Source: Haematobia irritans
Lineage: Eukaryota; Arthropoda; Insecta; Diptera; Muscidae
Assembly (NCBI RefSeq): GCF_050003625.1
Contig: NC_134398.1
Coordinates: forward strand, 203,230,583-203,294,582
Length of the DNA: 64,000 nt
Reading direction: 5' to 3'
Within the stretch, counting starts at the first letter, position 1. Each line of letters opens with the position of its first letter. Under the pieces are notes generated by a model. The model was not told the DNA's origin. It searched no databases and saw nothing but the letters and a program-made list of their open reading frames with translations. The translations under genes were made by a program, and so were the position numbers. Positions 50,065 to 63,712 of the stretch are shown piece after piece.

Positions 50065-50647
50065 TAGAGGTGTGCACGTGAGTAATATTTTACTCACGCT
50101 CACGCACACTCACGACGGAAAAATCTTACTCACGCACACTCACGCACGATATTGTTTGGTAGGACTCATGCTCACGCACACTCACGAAAAGAAAATTTGT
50201 ACTCACGCACACTCACGCACGAAAATGTCGTGACTCACGAAAAATACCGTGACTCACGAAAAATATCGTGACTCACGAAAAATGTCGTGACTCACGAAAA
50301 ACTTTTTGAGTAATTTACCTTAGCGACGTGTATGAAAACATGAACACTATTAAAATCGAGAGCGTTATTACACTCTTAACATCCCAGGTGTCACTAAAAT
50401 TGTAAATGAATTTAACTCTTAAGCGTTTTATGTTGGTGAGCGGCAATATTTTCGTGAGCGTAAATCTTTACTCACGCACACTCACGAAAATAATATTTAC
50501 GTGACTCACGCTCACGCACGACATTTTGGTTTGTTAATCACGCTCACGCACACTCACGCCGTTGCCATGAGCGTGACTCACGACTCACGCGTGAGTCACG
50601 AAAATTTTCGTGAGTCACGACAATTTCGTGTCACGTGCACACCTCTA
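50065..50647. mobile_element. hAT-type MITE with internal CTCACGCACA repeats, copy B
   Basis: Ends TAGAGGTGTGCACGTGA and TCACGTGCACACCTCTA are a perfect 17-bp inverted repeat, flanked by a perfect 8-bp duplication GTTGAGAG (50057-50064, 50648-50655). The outer thirds are repeats of CTCACGCACACTCACG and GTGACTCACGAAAAA; the centre (50305-50450) is unique. Copy A shares ends and repeat type but little of the centre. Confidence 0.93.
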
Positions 50648-50655
50648 GTTGAGAG

Positions 50656-52419
50656 TACTCAAGAGCTGCAAAAGAAAAACCTTGACCTATTTTCTCAGTG
50701 ATAGTATTACTCGGCTACTCTGACTACTAATGAGAGCAATGATGGTAAACTAAAAATCCCCATAAAACCAATAACAAAGGCAGAGAGTGAGAGTAAGGGA
50801 GGGAGGTTATAATATGGATAACATTGAAAAAAAGAGCAACCTATTGCATATTCTGGTTGCAACATGTAAATGTATGAGTGTGTGTGTTTTTGGTATAAGC
50901 AAAGAAGGCTTCGCCAACAACAATGCATATGCATTGCATCACACTTGCTTCCCCATAATGCAGGGACCAAAAAATCATTGGAAATTTCTCAGATTTCTAG
51001 GATTTACATATATGTGAGAGCTGCTGTTAAATATTTCTGATATCCTATTTGAAATTGGCTCCATTGCAAAATGGCTGACATGAGATGAGAAATTCTCCAA
51101 ACTCGAAGCTTGAGTGAACAAACATGGCAAACAAAAATAATATGACGACTGATGACACTTGAGAGTTTTGGTCCTTTTGTTAAACAAGGCATAGACAGGT
51201 CAAGTGTATAAGGGAGAAAGCAAATCAAAATACTTCCATGGAAAATTATCGGGGGAAGAAAGAAAAGTTAAAGTTTCTTGAGTGGAAACAAAAGTGGTTA
51301 TCAATTCCCTACTTCTTTTTAACTTTAAACGATAAAAAATAATTGAAACCTTGAAGCCTAAAACCAAAATGTGTTTCCTTTTTTAAACTCTTTGTTTTTT
51401 TCTTCCACTCGTTTAACAGGAGAACAAAAGAATCATCGAGCATTCTAAATTTCTTTTATTTTGTCAAGCCCCTTCCTTGGTATAAAGAAAGACAGAGAAT
51501 TTTCCTTGAAATCGTTTACAAGAATCTAACGAAATGTTTTCTTCCATATTTAGGGGGCTGTTTATGATTATGGTGGTGGTCTTTTGGTTTCATTCGAGGG
51601 TGGCGTTAAGACTTGGGGGTTTTTCTTTTGTCCTTTAATTTCAAATGCCATTTGTTTCTTAACTCGCTGGCTTGCTTGCTTGCATTTGCTGTAATCCTAT
51701 TTCCCAAATACCAAAATTGGGGTTGAAACCAAAGCTAAGAAAGAACTCTGAGCATTTTCCATTTGAACTCCTAAAAAAAGCTTGTTGTCTACCCCTAATG
51801 GGGTTGATTGAATAAATTTTAGTTTAAGTTCTACTCCTTTGACCTAATGACTGTTGGTGTATAGGGGAAATTGTGAGAGAAGTTTTTCTATTTTTCGAGG
51901 TTGGGGAAAAACCACCACAGCTGAGGTATGGGTCTAACAGTTTAACTTAACAATATTATAATAACAAATATTATACGGCAAAGAAATCCTACAAATCGTA
52001 AAGGATTCAACTTAAGAGTTTTATTATTATTTATTTATTTATTATGACTACTTTATTAATAAGAGTACTAAAGTCAAAACCATTGACAGTATTAATATCT
52101 TTAGTTCATCTTAATCTTCTCCTTATAAATGTTATTAAGTATTTATGTTATATCCCTTGTTAACATAGGTGAGATAGATCAACTAAATGTTACTCTCTCA
52201 CAAATGCAGTGTTAATTTTGTGTCTCTCAATTTTATTCCCAAATTGAGAGATATATCAATTGCATGTTATTCTCGATTTGAATTTGCTTAAGTAAAGCTG
52301 GGTATAATAGCCCTTCGTGTTAAAAATAATCTACCAACATTAAAAAAAAAATTATCAAAACTCTACCAAATTTTAAAAAATCTAAGTTTGAAGCTTTTGA
52401 TACAATTTTTGTGGATTGT
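50656..52419. other. Non-coding sequence
   Basis: Mixed-composition sequence with short AT-rich tracts. No exon or element was recognised. Confidence 0.5.
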
Positions 52420-53545
52420 ATTTTATTTCTATAGACAATTTTGTCAAAATTTTATTTTTAAAGAAAATTATGTCAAAATTTTATTTTAGTGGGAAATTTA
52501 TTAAAAATTTTATTTCCATGGGAAATGTCAAAAATTTATTTCTATAGGAAATTTTATTAAAATTTTATTTCTATAGAAAATTTTTGCAAAATTTTATTTT
52601 TATAGAAAATTTCTGCAAAACGTTTTTCCATAGAAAACTTTGCCAACTTTTTATTCCTATAGAAAATTTTTATAAAATTTTATTTCTATTGAAAAGTTTG
52701 CCAAAATGTTATTTCTATAAAAAAAAATTTGGCAAATTTTTTTCCCACTGGAAATGTTGTCAAAATTTTATTTCTATAAAAAATTTTGTCAAATTTTTAT
52801 TTCTATAGAAAATTTTTGCAAAATTTTATTTCTATAGAAAATTTTTTCAAAGTTTTATTTCTATAGAAATTTTTTGTCAAAATTGTATTTCTATACAAAA
52901 AATTTTTCAAAATTTTATTTCTATAGAAAATTTTTTCAAAGTTTTATTTCTATAGAAATTTTTTGTCAAAATTGTATTTCTATACAAAAAATTTTTCAAA
53001 ATTTTATTTCTATAGAAAATTTTGTCAAAATTTTATTTCTATAGAAAATGTTGTCAAAAATTTATTTCTATAAAAAATTTTGTCAAATTTTTATTTCTAT
53101 AGAAAATTTTTGCAAAATTTTATTTCTATAGCAAATGTTTGCACAATTGTATTTTTATAGAAAATTTTGCCCAAATTTTATTTCTATAGAAAATTTTTGT
53201 CAAAATTTTATTTCTATAGAAAAGTTTTGCAAAATTTTATTTCTATAGAAAATTTTTTCAAAATTTTATTTCTATACAAAAATTTTTGAAAAAATTTGTT
53301 CTATAGAAAATTTTGCAAAATTTTATTTCTATAGAAAATTTTTAAAAAAATTTATTTCTATAGAAAATTTTTCCAATTTTTTTTCTTACAAAACTTTGTC
53401 AACTTTTTATTCCTATAGAAAATTTTGATAATTTTTTTTGTTTTGAAAAATTTGCCAAAATGTTTTTTCTATAGAAAATTTTGTCAAATTCTTATTTGTA
53501 TAGAAAATTTTTTAAACATTTTATTTCTATGAAAAATTTTTGCAA
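52420..53545. repeat. 29-bp minisatellite array, GTC/TGC cores
   Basis: About 38 units in the TTTCTATAGAAAATTTT orientation. A block of four units (CAAAGTTTTATTTC, TTTTTTGTCAAAATTG, TACAAAAAATTTTTC) is duplicated at about 52845-52915 and 52932-53000. Confidence 0.92.
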
Positions 53546-53549
53546 AATT

Positions 53550-54076
53550 AAGCTACACTTGTAGTTTAGACAATGCATGGCTTTAAGCTGAGATCAAAAA
53601 CAACGATAACGATTACAGAGAAGCCAACAATAACAAACAAAACGAATGAAGATAGAGGAAGCACGCTCAAAAACAAACCCAGCCATTTACATTCAAATCG
53701 ATGATTTGAGTTTGGCAAAGGAAAAGAAATATGCTTGCAAATTTGGTTTAGGCAGTAGCCGACTATCAAACCCCTTTTTCGGAAGGTTCAAGTGTAGTTC
53801 ACTTTGGGTTGAGTGAATTACCCGAATTTATTCTGATAATTGGTTGATAGTTTTGCTGCAAGTAGAGGATGCTGATGAGGAATGTGGTAATTCCGGAACG
53901 TGCGTCCATCCAACCATCTTGCAGTCTATAGGGCTTTGCCCAAATAAATTTGACAAGCTTACTTTTCCTCTGTTGGTTAAGCTACACTTGTAGTTTAGTC
54001 AATGCATGGCTTTAAGCTGAGATCAAAAACAACAATAACGATTGAAGAGAGGCCAACAATAACAAACAAAACGAAC
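53550..54076. repeat. Dispersed repeat copy 3 with 429-bp internal direct repeat
   Basis: The sequence AAGCTACACTTGTAGTTTAG starts at 53550 and again at 53979, each followed by about 95 bp of the same sequence through ACAAACAAAACGAA. Between them lies the reverse complement of the repeat at 14912-15151 and 15571-15827 (ATAGGGCTTTGCCC, GAATTTATTCTGATAATTGG). It is flanked by minisatellite on both sides. Confidence 0.85.
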
Positions 54077-54235
54077 AATTTTATTTCTATAGAAAATTTT
54101 GTCAAATTGTTATTTCTACAGAAAATTTGTGCCAAATTTTATTTCTATAGAAAATGTTGTCAAAATTTTATTTCTTTGGAAAATTTTGTCAAAATTGTAT
54201 TTCTTTACAAAATGTTTGCATAATTTTAAATTTTT
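54077..54235. repeat. Short 29-bp minisatellite, GTC orientation
   Basis: Five or six units directly abutting the CGAAC end of the dispersed repeat. Confidence 0.88.
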
Positions 54236-54639
54236 TCTAAAAAGTCTAAAAGACTTTGAAAGAAATTATATTTTTCTAGAAGAAGGGACACAGTTTGTTG
54301 TGAAGTGAATTACTTTGGATACACTTCAAAAATATTGACTTAGGAAGAACTTCCAACTGTGTCATTGAAAATAAATTCCAGACAAAATCTAAAATATTAT
54401 TTCTAAGTTAAACTATTTTTACTCACGTTTTATTTGTTTAAAAAAATTACCTGAAAACATAAGAAGAAGGAAATTAGTTTTATAAAGTCATCGTATATAT
54501 GTATTAGAAAATCTTGTTAAAAAATTTGTTGGAAAGTCATAAAATTCTACTCTTACTTGGATAAAGAGATAAAGGGATGGATAGATAGACCTCTTGATGG
54601 CGAAATTTTGTTTCGATTAGAATACGATTTGTATTAAAA
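54236..54639. other. Non-coding sequence
   Basis: A short piece at 54335-54360 (AGGAAGAACTTCCAA) resembles the inner part of the CCCAGCAAAAA MITE. Nothing else was recognised. Confidence 0.4.
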
Positions 54640-55260
54640 TCGAATTACGCTTACTAAACTTTACACATAGCGCTAATAAGAGCAAGAGGGTAAATGCGCT
54701 TGCTGCAGTAAATGATCACTAGCATAACTAATGAGTATATAACATAAATGATCTCTGGTAAATGTAATTTTTCATTTGAAACAAGTTAACACGAGTGAGA
54801 GTAATATAATAGAAGAGCAAGAGGTAAATATTCATCATTTGTATCACGAATTTTATTCAAATCTTATTGAGCTTATTCAAATCTTATTGAACTTACTAAA
54901 GATTTAACATAGAGCGCTAATTAGAGCAAAAGAGCATGAGAGTAAATGCGTTTGCTGCAGTAAATGATCACTAGCATAGTTGTGATTACTTAACATTCTA
55001 ATGAGTCTTTAACATGAATGATTTCTGGTAAATGTAATTTATCATGTGAAACAAGTTAACACGAGTGAGAGTAATATAAGAGCAAGAGGTAAATACTCAT
55101 CATTTGTATCAGGAGTTTTATTCAAATCTTATTGAGCTTAACATAGCGCTAATTAAAGCGCAAGAGTAAATGGCTTTGCTAATGTAAATGATAACTAGCA
55201 TAGCTGTGGTTACTTAACAATCTAATGAGTATTTAACATGAATTATCTCTGGTATATATA
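54640..55260. repeat. Tandem repeat, unit about 225-252 bp, three copies
   Basis: The phrases TGCTGCAGTAAATGATCACT, CATAGCGCTAAT and AACACGAGTGAGAGTAATAT recur in order. Matching bases lie at 54701, 54953 and about 55177. The third copy is truncated. Confidence 0.85.
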
Positions 55261-56634
55261 AATTAATATAAATGTGTAAATGCCAAGTAAAAATATGTGT
55301 GAAATTAGAACATGTTACAATATTTTCGAAAAATTGTTTTTCTAGTTTTACAACATTGAAAAGATAAATTCTATGAAAAAACTGCTTGACATATTTCCTA
55401 TGGAAAATTTTTACATTTCTTTACCAGTTTTTGGAGATGACTTTGGCATTAATGCGTTATAAATAAGCTCATACATTTCCCATAAAAATTATGCAGCATG
55501 GAAATAATTTTTCATCATATTTTCGCATAACCGTTTTTTTCTTGTTTACTCGCATGAAAGAGTTTTGGTACGAAGTCGTAGTTGTCGACGCACAACTGGC
55601 TTTGTAAAACCTGATGAAAATATTGGTCGCCAAGAAAGAAAACAAAACGCATCAACATTTACCGATTAAATTGATGACAACCCCCCGCCCCCAATAAACA
55701 TTGCAGAGAGACTAGTGAATGGCCATAAGAAACTGGAATCTATTTTGAGCCCAAATGTGGATGCTTTTGATGAAATCAATTGCGCAATAGTAGGCAATAA
55801 AAATAAAACGTCCGAGTCGTAAACAAGGTGTTGCAAAAAAAAGTAAATAAATAAAAAAATAAATTAAACTTTAACTAATCCATCCAACTATAAATTCATG
55901 GTATCGACCACGACCAGTGATACATACCCCTCCATAGAACCACCTTTACGACTTTATGTTTGTAAACCAGCTATTTATTGGAAAAACAAGTTCCGTCTAA
56001 TTTTTTTGACAAAGTAAGAAACGGCTCCTAATTAAGAAAGATGTCCATGGCCCCACATAGCATCTACAGTTGATAGACAGGCTGCTGGTGGTGCTTCACA
56101 AATGCTTAGTGGAACGAACCACTTGGTCAGCTAAATGCGTATACGGTGGCCATTTGGCCATAGTTATGGCGGCCTGGTGATGTAACAGTTGTTGATTGTC
56201 ACAAATGATTGTGCTTTTTTTACAAGCCTTAAAGGCAGCTGTGAAAATGATTTTATAACATGACAAAATCTTTTACTATTTGACAGCTTTATTTATTTTA
56301 TTTTTAATTAAAACTAAATGGTATTTAGTTTTCGCTAAGCGACATGAACAAAATTTTAATTGTTTTTTAAGAGTTCATTTTTGTTTATGACCAGGTAAAC
56401 ATGGCCATAAATTCGGTTTACATAAGATGGCATAAAAATTCAATTGAAAACAAATTTTCGTGAGAATACAAGTCTCGAATTCTCAATAAATCAAATATGA
56501 AGACCGGTTTATATGAGGGCTATACTAAATAAATGGCCATTTTTCAACAAACGCCACAGGCACATTGACCAAAAAGTTTGTGTTTCATATGTTTCGATGT
56601 AAAAAAATATGTTTTGGGCTTCTTTTTACCATTT
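55261..56634. other. Non-coding sequence
   Basis: Includes a moderately GC-rich, non-repetitive stretch at about 56030-56210 that could be conserved non-coding DNA or part of an exon, but no frame or splice pair supports it. Confidence 0.4.
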
Positions 56635-59600
56635 TATTTCTATAGAAACTTTTATCACTATAAAAAATTTTGCCACAATTTTATCTGTATAGAAAATTTT
56701 TTTAAAATTTTACTTCTACAGAAAGCAGAAAATTTGTGAAAAATTTTATTTCTATAGGAAATTTGTACAAAATTTTATTTCTATAGAATTTGTTCACAAT
56801 TATATTTCTAAGAAAATTTTTGCAAAATTTTACCTCTACAGAAAGTTACCGAAAAATGTTATACAAATATATAAATTTTGTAAAAAATTTTAATCGCTGT
56901 AGAAATATTTTGTCAAAATTTTATATCTATAGAAAATTTTGTCAACATTTTATTTCTACAGAAATTTTTGCAAAATTTTATTTCTATAGAAAATTTTTAC
57001 AAAAATTTGTTTCTCTAGAAATTTCTTGCAAACTTTTATTTCTATAGAAAATTTTTCCAAAGTTTTATTTCTGTGGAAAATTTTTACAAAATTTTATTTA
57101 TATAGAAAATTTTTGGTACAATTTTATTTCTATAGAAAATTCTTACAAACTTTTATTTCTAAAGAAAATTTTTCCAAAATTTTAATTCTATGGAAATTTT
57201 TTGCAAAATTTTATTTCTATAAAAAATTCTTGCAAAATTTTATTTCTCTAGAAAATTCTTGCAAAATTTTATTTATATAGAAAAATTTTCCAAAATTTTA
57301 TTTCTATGGAAAATTATTGCAAATTCTATTTCTATAGAAAATGTTTTCAAAATTGTATTTCTATAGACAAATTTTGCATAATTTAATTTTTTTTTTTTTT
57401 GAAAAAGTATATTTTATTTAACAAATGAAGCAAAATTTTGAACAATTATTTCTATAGAATTAATTTGGAAAACGTTATTTCTATAAAATTTTTTTGCAAA
57501 ATTTTATTTCTATAGAAAATTTTTGAAAAATATTATTTCTATTAAAAATTTTTTGCAAAATTTAATTTCAAAGGAAAATTAAATTTCGATAAAAATTTTT
57601 GCAAAAATTGATTTTTATATAAAAAAAATTCAAAATTTTATTTATGTTTCTATTTTTATTTCTAAACAAATGCAGACAATTATATTTATATAGAATTATT
57701 TTGAATTTTATTCCAATAGAAATTATTTACACTATTTTATTTCTAAAGAAATTCTATATTTTTGAAAAATTTTATTTCTATAGCAGTTTTTTTGCAAAAT
57801 TTAATTTCAAACGAAAATGTAATTTCTATAAAAATTTTTTTCAAAATTTAGTTTCTATACAAAATTTTTGCAAAATTTTATTTTTTTGAAAATGTTTATT
57901 TTTTTTAACAAATGAAGCAAAATTTTGACAAATTATTTCTATAGAATTAATTTGGAAAATGTTATTTCTAAAAAAAATTTTTGCAAAATTTTATTTCTAT
58001 AGAAAATTTTTGAAAAATTTTATTTCTATAACAGTTTTTTGCAAAATTTCGATAAAAATTTTTGCAAAAATTGGTTTTTATATACAAAATAATTGCAAAA
58101 TTTTATTTCTGTAGAAAAATATTGCAAAATTTTATTTCTGTTTCTATTTTTATTTCTAAACAAATTCCGACAATTATATTTATATAGAATTATTTAAAAT
58201 TTTATTTCAATAGAAATTTATTTTGCAAAATTTTATTTATTATTTTATTTTTTTTTTGATTTTTTACAAATTCCGACAATTTTATTTCTATAGAAATAAA
58301 ATTGTTATTTCTAGAGAAAACATTAGCACTACTTCATTTCTATAGAAATTCTATATTTTTGAAAAATTTTATTTCTATAACAGTTTTTTGCAAAATTTAA
58401 TTTCAAACGAAAATGTAATTTCTTTAAAAAAAATTATAAAATTTAGTTTCTATAGACAATTTTTGCATAATTTTATTTTTTTGAAGATGTTTTTTTTAAC
58501 AAATGAAGCAAAATTTTGAAAAATTATTTCTATAGAATTAATTTGGAAAAGGTTATTTCTATAAAAAATTTTTGCAAAATTTTATTTCTATAGGAAATGT
58601 TTGAAAAATTTTATTCCTATAAAAATTTTTTGCAAAACTTCGATAAAAATTTTTGCAAAATTTGGTTTTTATCTAAAACATAATTGCAAAATTTCATTTC
58701 TCTAGAAAAATATTGCAAAGTTTTATTTAAGTTTCTATTTTTATTTCTAAACAAATGCAGACAATTATATTTGTATAGAATTATTTTGAATTTTATTTCA
58801 ATAAAAATTATTTACACTATTTTATATCTATAGAAAGTCTATATTTTTGAAAAATTTTATTTCTATAATTTTATTTCTATAATTTCTATATAGAAAATTT
58901 GGAAAAGTTTTATTTCAATAGAAATTATTTGCACAATTTTATGCCCATAAAAAAGTTTGGCAAAATTTTATTTCTGTCGACAATTTTTAACATTTATTCC
59001 CATAGAAAATTTTGGAATATTTTATTTCTATAGAAAAATTTCCAAAATTTTATTTCTATAACAATTTTTTCCAAAATTTTATTTCTATAGCATATTTTTT
59101 CAAAATTTGATTTCCATAGAAAATTTATGCAAACTTTAGTTTCTACAGAAATTTTTGCACATTTTTATTTCTGTAGAAAATTTTTGCATAACTGTTATTT
59201 CTTAGAAAATGTTTATTTTTTAACAAATGCTGCAAATTTTAGAAAAATTTCTTTCTATAGAATTATTTTGCAATAAGTCATTTCTATAGAAAATTTTTGC
59301 AAAAGTCTATTCTTTTATTTCTATAGACAATTTTGTCACAATTTTATTTCCATGGAAAATTTTTCTAAAATTTTATTCTGATATAACACTTTGCAACATG
59401 TTTTTTTTTTTATAGAAAAATTTTGAAAACAAATTTATTTCTATTAAAAATTTTTGTCAAAATTTCGATAAATTTTTTTTTCTGTTTCTATTTTTATTTC
59501 CAAACAAATGCAGACAATTATTTTGAATTTTATTTCAATGGAAATTAATTTTGCAAAATTTTATTTTTTTTTATTTCTATAGAAATAAAATTGTTATTTC

Positions 59601-62520
59601 TATAGAAAACATTAGCACTACTTTATTTCTATAGAAATTCTATATTTTTGTAAAAATTTAGTTTCTATATAAAATTTTTGATAAATTTTATTTTTTTGAA
59701 TATGTTTATTTTTTTTTAACAAATGAAGCAAAATCTTGAAAAAATTATTTCTATAGAATTAATTAGGAAAAGGTTATTTTTATAAAACTTTTTTGTAAAA
59801 TTTTATTTTTTTTTTTTTTTTTTGAAAATGTTTATTTTTTTAACAAATGAAGCAAAATTTTGAAAAATTATTTCTTAGAATTAATTTGGAAAAGGTTATT
59901 TCTATACAATTTTTTTGCAAAATTTTATTTTTATAGAAAATTTTTGAAAAATTTTATTCCTACAACAATTTTTTGCAAAATTTCGATAAAAATTTTTTCT
60001 GTTTCTATATTTATTTCTAAACAAGTGCAGACAATTATTTTGAATTTTATTTCAATAGAAATTAATTTTGCAAAATTTAGTTTTTTTTATTTCTATAGAA
60101 ATAAAATTGTTATTTCTATAGAAAACATTATCACTACTTTATGTCTATAGAAATTCTATATTTTTGTACAAATTTTTATAAAATTTAGTTTCTATATAAA
60201 ATTTTTGCATAATTTTTTTTTTTTGAAAATGTTTATTTTTAACAAATGAAGCAAAATTTTGAAAAAATATTTCTATAGAATTAATTTGGAAAAGATTATT
60301 TCTATAAAATTTTTTTGCAAAATTTTATTTCTATAGAAAATTTTTGAAAAATTTTATTTCTATAACAGTTTTTTGCAAAATTTCGATAAAAATTTTTGCA
60401 AAAATTGGTTTTTATTAAAAAAACTTGGAAAATATTGCAAAATTTTATTTGTGTTTCTATTTTTATTTCTAAACAAATGCAGACAATTATATTTATATAG
60501 AATTACATTGAATTTCATTTCAATAGATTTTTTTTGCAAAATTATTTTTGCAAAATTTTATTTTTTTTATTTTTTTACAAATGCCGACAATTTTATTTCT
60601 ATAGAAATACAATTGTTATTTCTATAGAAAACATTAGCAAACATTTTAGTTCTATAGCAAATTTGGAAGAGTTTTATTTCAATAGATATTATTTGCACAA
60701 TTTTATACCCATAAAAAAGTTTGGCAAAATTTTATTTCTGTCGACAATTTTTAACATTTATTCCTATAGAATATTTTGGAATATTTTATTTCTAAAGAAA
60801 AATTTCCAACATTTTATTTCTATAAAAATTTTCTGCAAAATTTTATTTCTATAACATATTTTTTCAAAATTTTATTTCCCTAGAAAATTGTTGCAAACTT
60901 TTGTTTCTACAGAGATTTTTGCAAATTTTTATTTCTGTAGAAAATTTTTGCAAAATGTTATTTCATAGAAAATGTTTATTTTTTAACAAATGCTGCAAAT
61001 TTTAGAAAAATTTTCTTTCTATAGAATTATTTTGCAATAGGTCATTTCTATAGAAAATTTTTGCTTATTTCTATAGAAAACTTTTGCAAAAGTCTATTCC
61101 CATTGAAACTGTTTGCAAAAAATTTATTTCTATAGACAATTTTGTCACAATTTTATTTCCATAGAAAATTTTTTCTAAAATTTTATTCTGATATAACACT
61201 TTTGCAAAATGTTTTGTATTATAGAAAATTTTTGAAAACAACTTTATTTCTATAAAAAATTTTTTGTCAAAATTTTATCCTTGTTTTGTTACTGTATGTT
61301 TCTTTTGCTATTATTATTATTGTTTAGAAAAAATGTTTTCAAAATTTAATTTCTTTAGCATATTTGTTAAACTTTTATTTCTAAGAAAATTTTTGTAAAA
61401 TTGCAATTCATCAAAAAAAATTTTCTTCAAAAATTTATTTCTACAGAAAAATTTGAGAAAAAATTTATTTCTATAGAAAACTTTTGCAATAGTCTATTCC
61501 GATAGAAACATATTGCAAAATTTTATTTGTTTCTATAGAAAATTTTTGCAAAATTTTATTTATGTAGAAAACTTTTTCAAAATTTTATTTCTATAGAAAA
61601 TTTTGTCAAAATTTTATTTCTATAGAAAATTTTGTCAACATTTTATTTATATGTCAAAATTTTATTTATATAGAAAATTTTGTCAAAATTTTATTTATAT
61701 AGAAAATTTTGCCAAAATTTTATTTATATAGAAAATTTTGTCAAAATTTTATTTATATGTCAAAATTTTATTTATATAGAAAAATTTGTCAAAATTTTAT
61801 TTCAATAGAAAATTTTTTTAAAATTTTATTTACTAGAAAATTTTTCAAAATTTTATTTATATAGAAAATTTTGTCAAAGTTTTATTTATATAGAAAATTT
61901 TGTCAAAATTTTATTTATATAGAAAATTTTGTCAAAATTTTATTTATATAGAAAATTTTGTCAAAATTTTATTTATATGTCAAAATTTTATTTATATAGA
62001 AAAATTTGTCAAAATTTTATTTCAATAGAAAATTTTGTTAAAATTTTATTTACTAGAAAATTTTGTCAAAATTTTATTTACTAGAAAATTTTGTCAAAAT
62101 TTTATTTATATAGAAAATTTTGTCAAAATTCTATTTATATAGAAAATTTTGTCAAAATTTTATTTATATAGAAAAATTTCTCAAAATTTTATTTACTAGA
62201 AAATTTTTTCAAAATTTTATTTATATAGAAAATTTTGTCAAAATTGTATTTCTATAGAAAATTTTGTCAAAATTTTATTTCTATAGAAAATATGTCAAGA
62301 TTGTGCAGGAAACTATTATTTCTATAGAAATACTTTCCAAAATTTGATTTCTATAGAAAAACCTTCCAAAATTCGATTTTTATAGAAAATTTTTGAAAAA
62401 TTTGATTTCTATAGAAAAATTTTGAAATATGTGATTTCTATAGAAAATTTTTGAAAAATGCGATTTCTATCGAAAATTTTTCCAAAATTTTATTTCCATA
62501 GAAAATTTTTCTAAATTCCA
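56635..62520. repeat. 29-bp minisatellite array, TGC variant, complex higher-order structure
   Basis: The largest block. From 56635 to about 61570 the core is mainly TTTTTGCAAAATTTT; from 61570 to 62290 it is TTTTGTCAAAATTTT. Marker phrases AACAAATGAAGCAAAATTTT (57420, 57909, 58498, 59719, 59842, 60241) and AACAAATGCAGACAATTAT (57665, 58749, 59508, 60014, 60474) alternate. The segment around AACAAATGCTGCAAATTTTA is duplicated at 59222 and 60984. At 61751 and 61971 ATTTATATGTCAAAATTTT repeats at 220 bp. Confidence 0.92.
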
Positions 62521-63712
62521 GGAATTTTTCTCTTATGCTGTCTGCTATTATAAAACGTGAGACTCAAGTATGTACTTATTTAATTTTTTATTGTTAACTT
62601 TAAATTATATTAATTGAACCCTTGTTATGGTGTGAACTATCTCCAATATTGACAATGCAATGAACAAAAATTCTTATATTATCATCACTTAGATAACAAA
62701 CCTGTAATTTTGTATACCTTATTGTTATAGGAAAAAAAATTAAATTATATTTCACTTATCTAAAGCAAACGATACACATGGACTTTAAACTTTCAAATTA
62801 AATTAATTTTCTCTAGTGGATGGGTGATTAAATTCACAGCACTACTTTTTTCCAAAGTAAATAGTTTCACTTTTATTTAATAATATTTTAAAGAGCTCAG
62901 AACAACTTTTTATCACAAAGATCATCGCAAGACTGAATAATGTTTTCCCAAAAATACAAAAAAAAAAATCCGCAAATATTAACGCACCTTTGAATATGAA
63001 GGAATTTCACGAAATGTGGAAGCACACACAGTGTGACCATGTGTTCCAATGTACGTGGGGGGCTTCAACAGATATCTATGGCAGAACAAGGCTAGGTGGT
63101 CTTTCGTTTATGAAAAAAAAAAACAAACATTAAAATTACCTACACTTTCCTACCTGTTAAATAAGCTTATTTTATATCCACAGTATTCATGTTCTCAAAT
63201 TAAAATCTCAGTTTATGAGGTTCATCTGTGTTGTGTGTATTTTTTTGTTTATCCAGCCATGTTTTCGCTTTTTAATATTTCCCTATAGCATTTCTCAAAA
63301 TATGCGATATCATATAAAAAATGTTTTCATTGCTGATATTTTGACTGGTACTGTTTGCATATCTGTCGGCTTCATTCCTCATCTGCAACACCAAATGTTT
63401 CCATCTAAATTCAAACGAATTCCATAGCCCAAACCAAAAATATTTTGAATTTGAAAAAAAAAAAACAAACAAACACAATCCCACACACAGAACAATACGC
63501 GATTCATGGAATACAGTAAGAGTAACAAATATTTCTCTGTGATAAGGGGAAGTCGGTGGGGTATAGAAGAAATGGGATGCTGTTTCTGGCTAATTTTTTA
63601 TTATTATTATTTTTTTCACTGATTTTCTGGCAGAGAGGTTAGAACACACCACAACACGTGTTTAGAAATGATCACTTCTAAGGACTACGGAAGATTAAAA
63701 GCCATTTGTCGA
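62521..63712. other. Non-coding sequence
   Basis: AT-rich with A-runs (62950-62970, 63112-63123, 63455-63465). No gene was recognised. Confidence 0.5.

Noticed and set aside
56060..56140. Short plus-strand peptide ending ASQMLSGTNHLVS
   Set aside because: Only about 24 codons, no strong acceptor and no recognised homology.
15269..62000. Many open frames reading like YFYRKF, FISIENF, VKILFL with a 29-residue period
   Set aside because: They are translations of the 29-bp minisatellite. Three units (87 bp) give 29 residues and the unit lacks stops in one direction. No start context, codon bias or flanking exon supports a protein.
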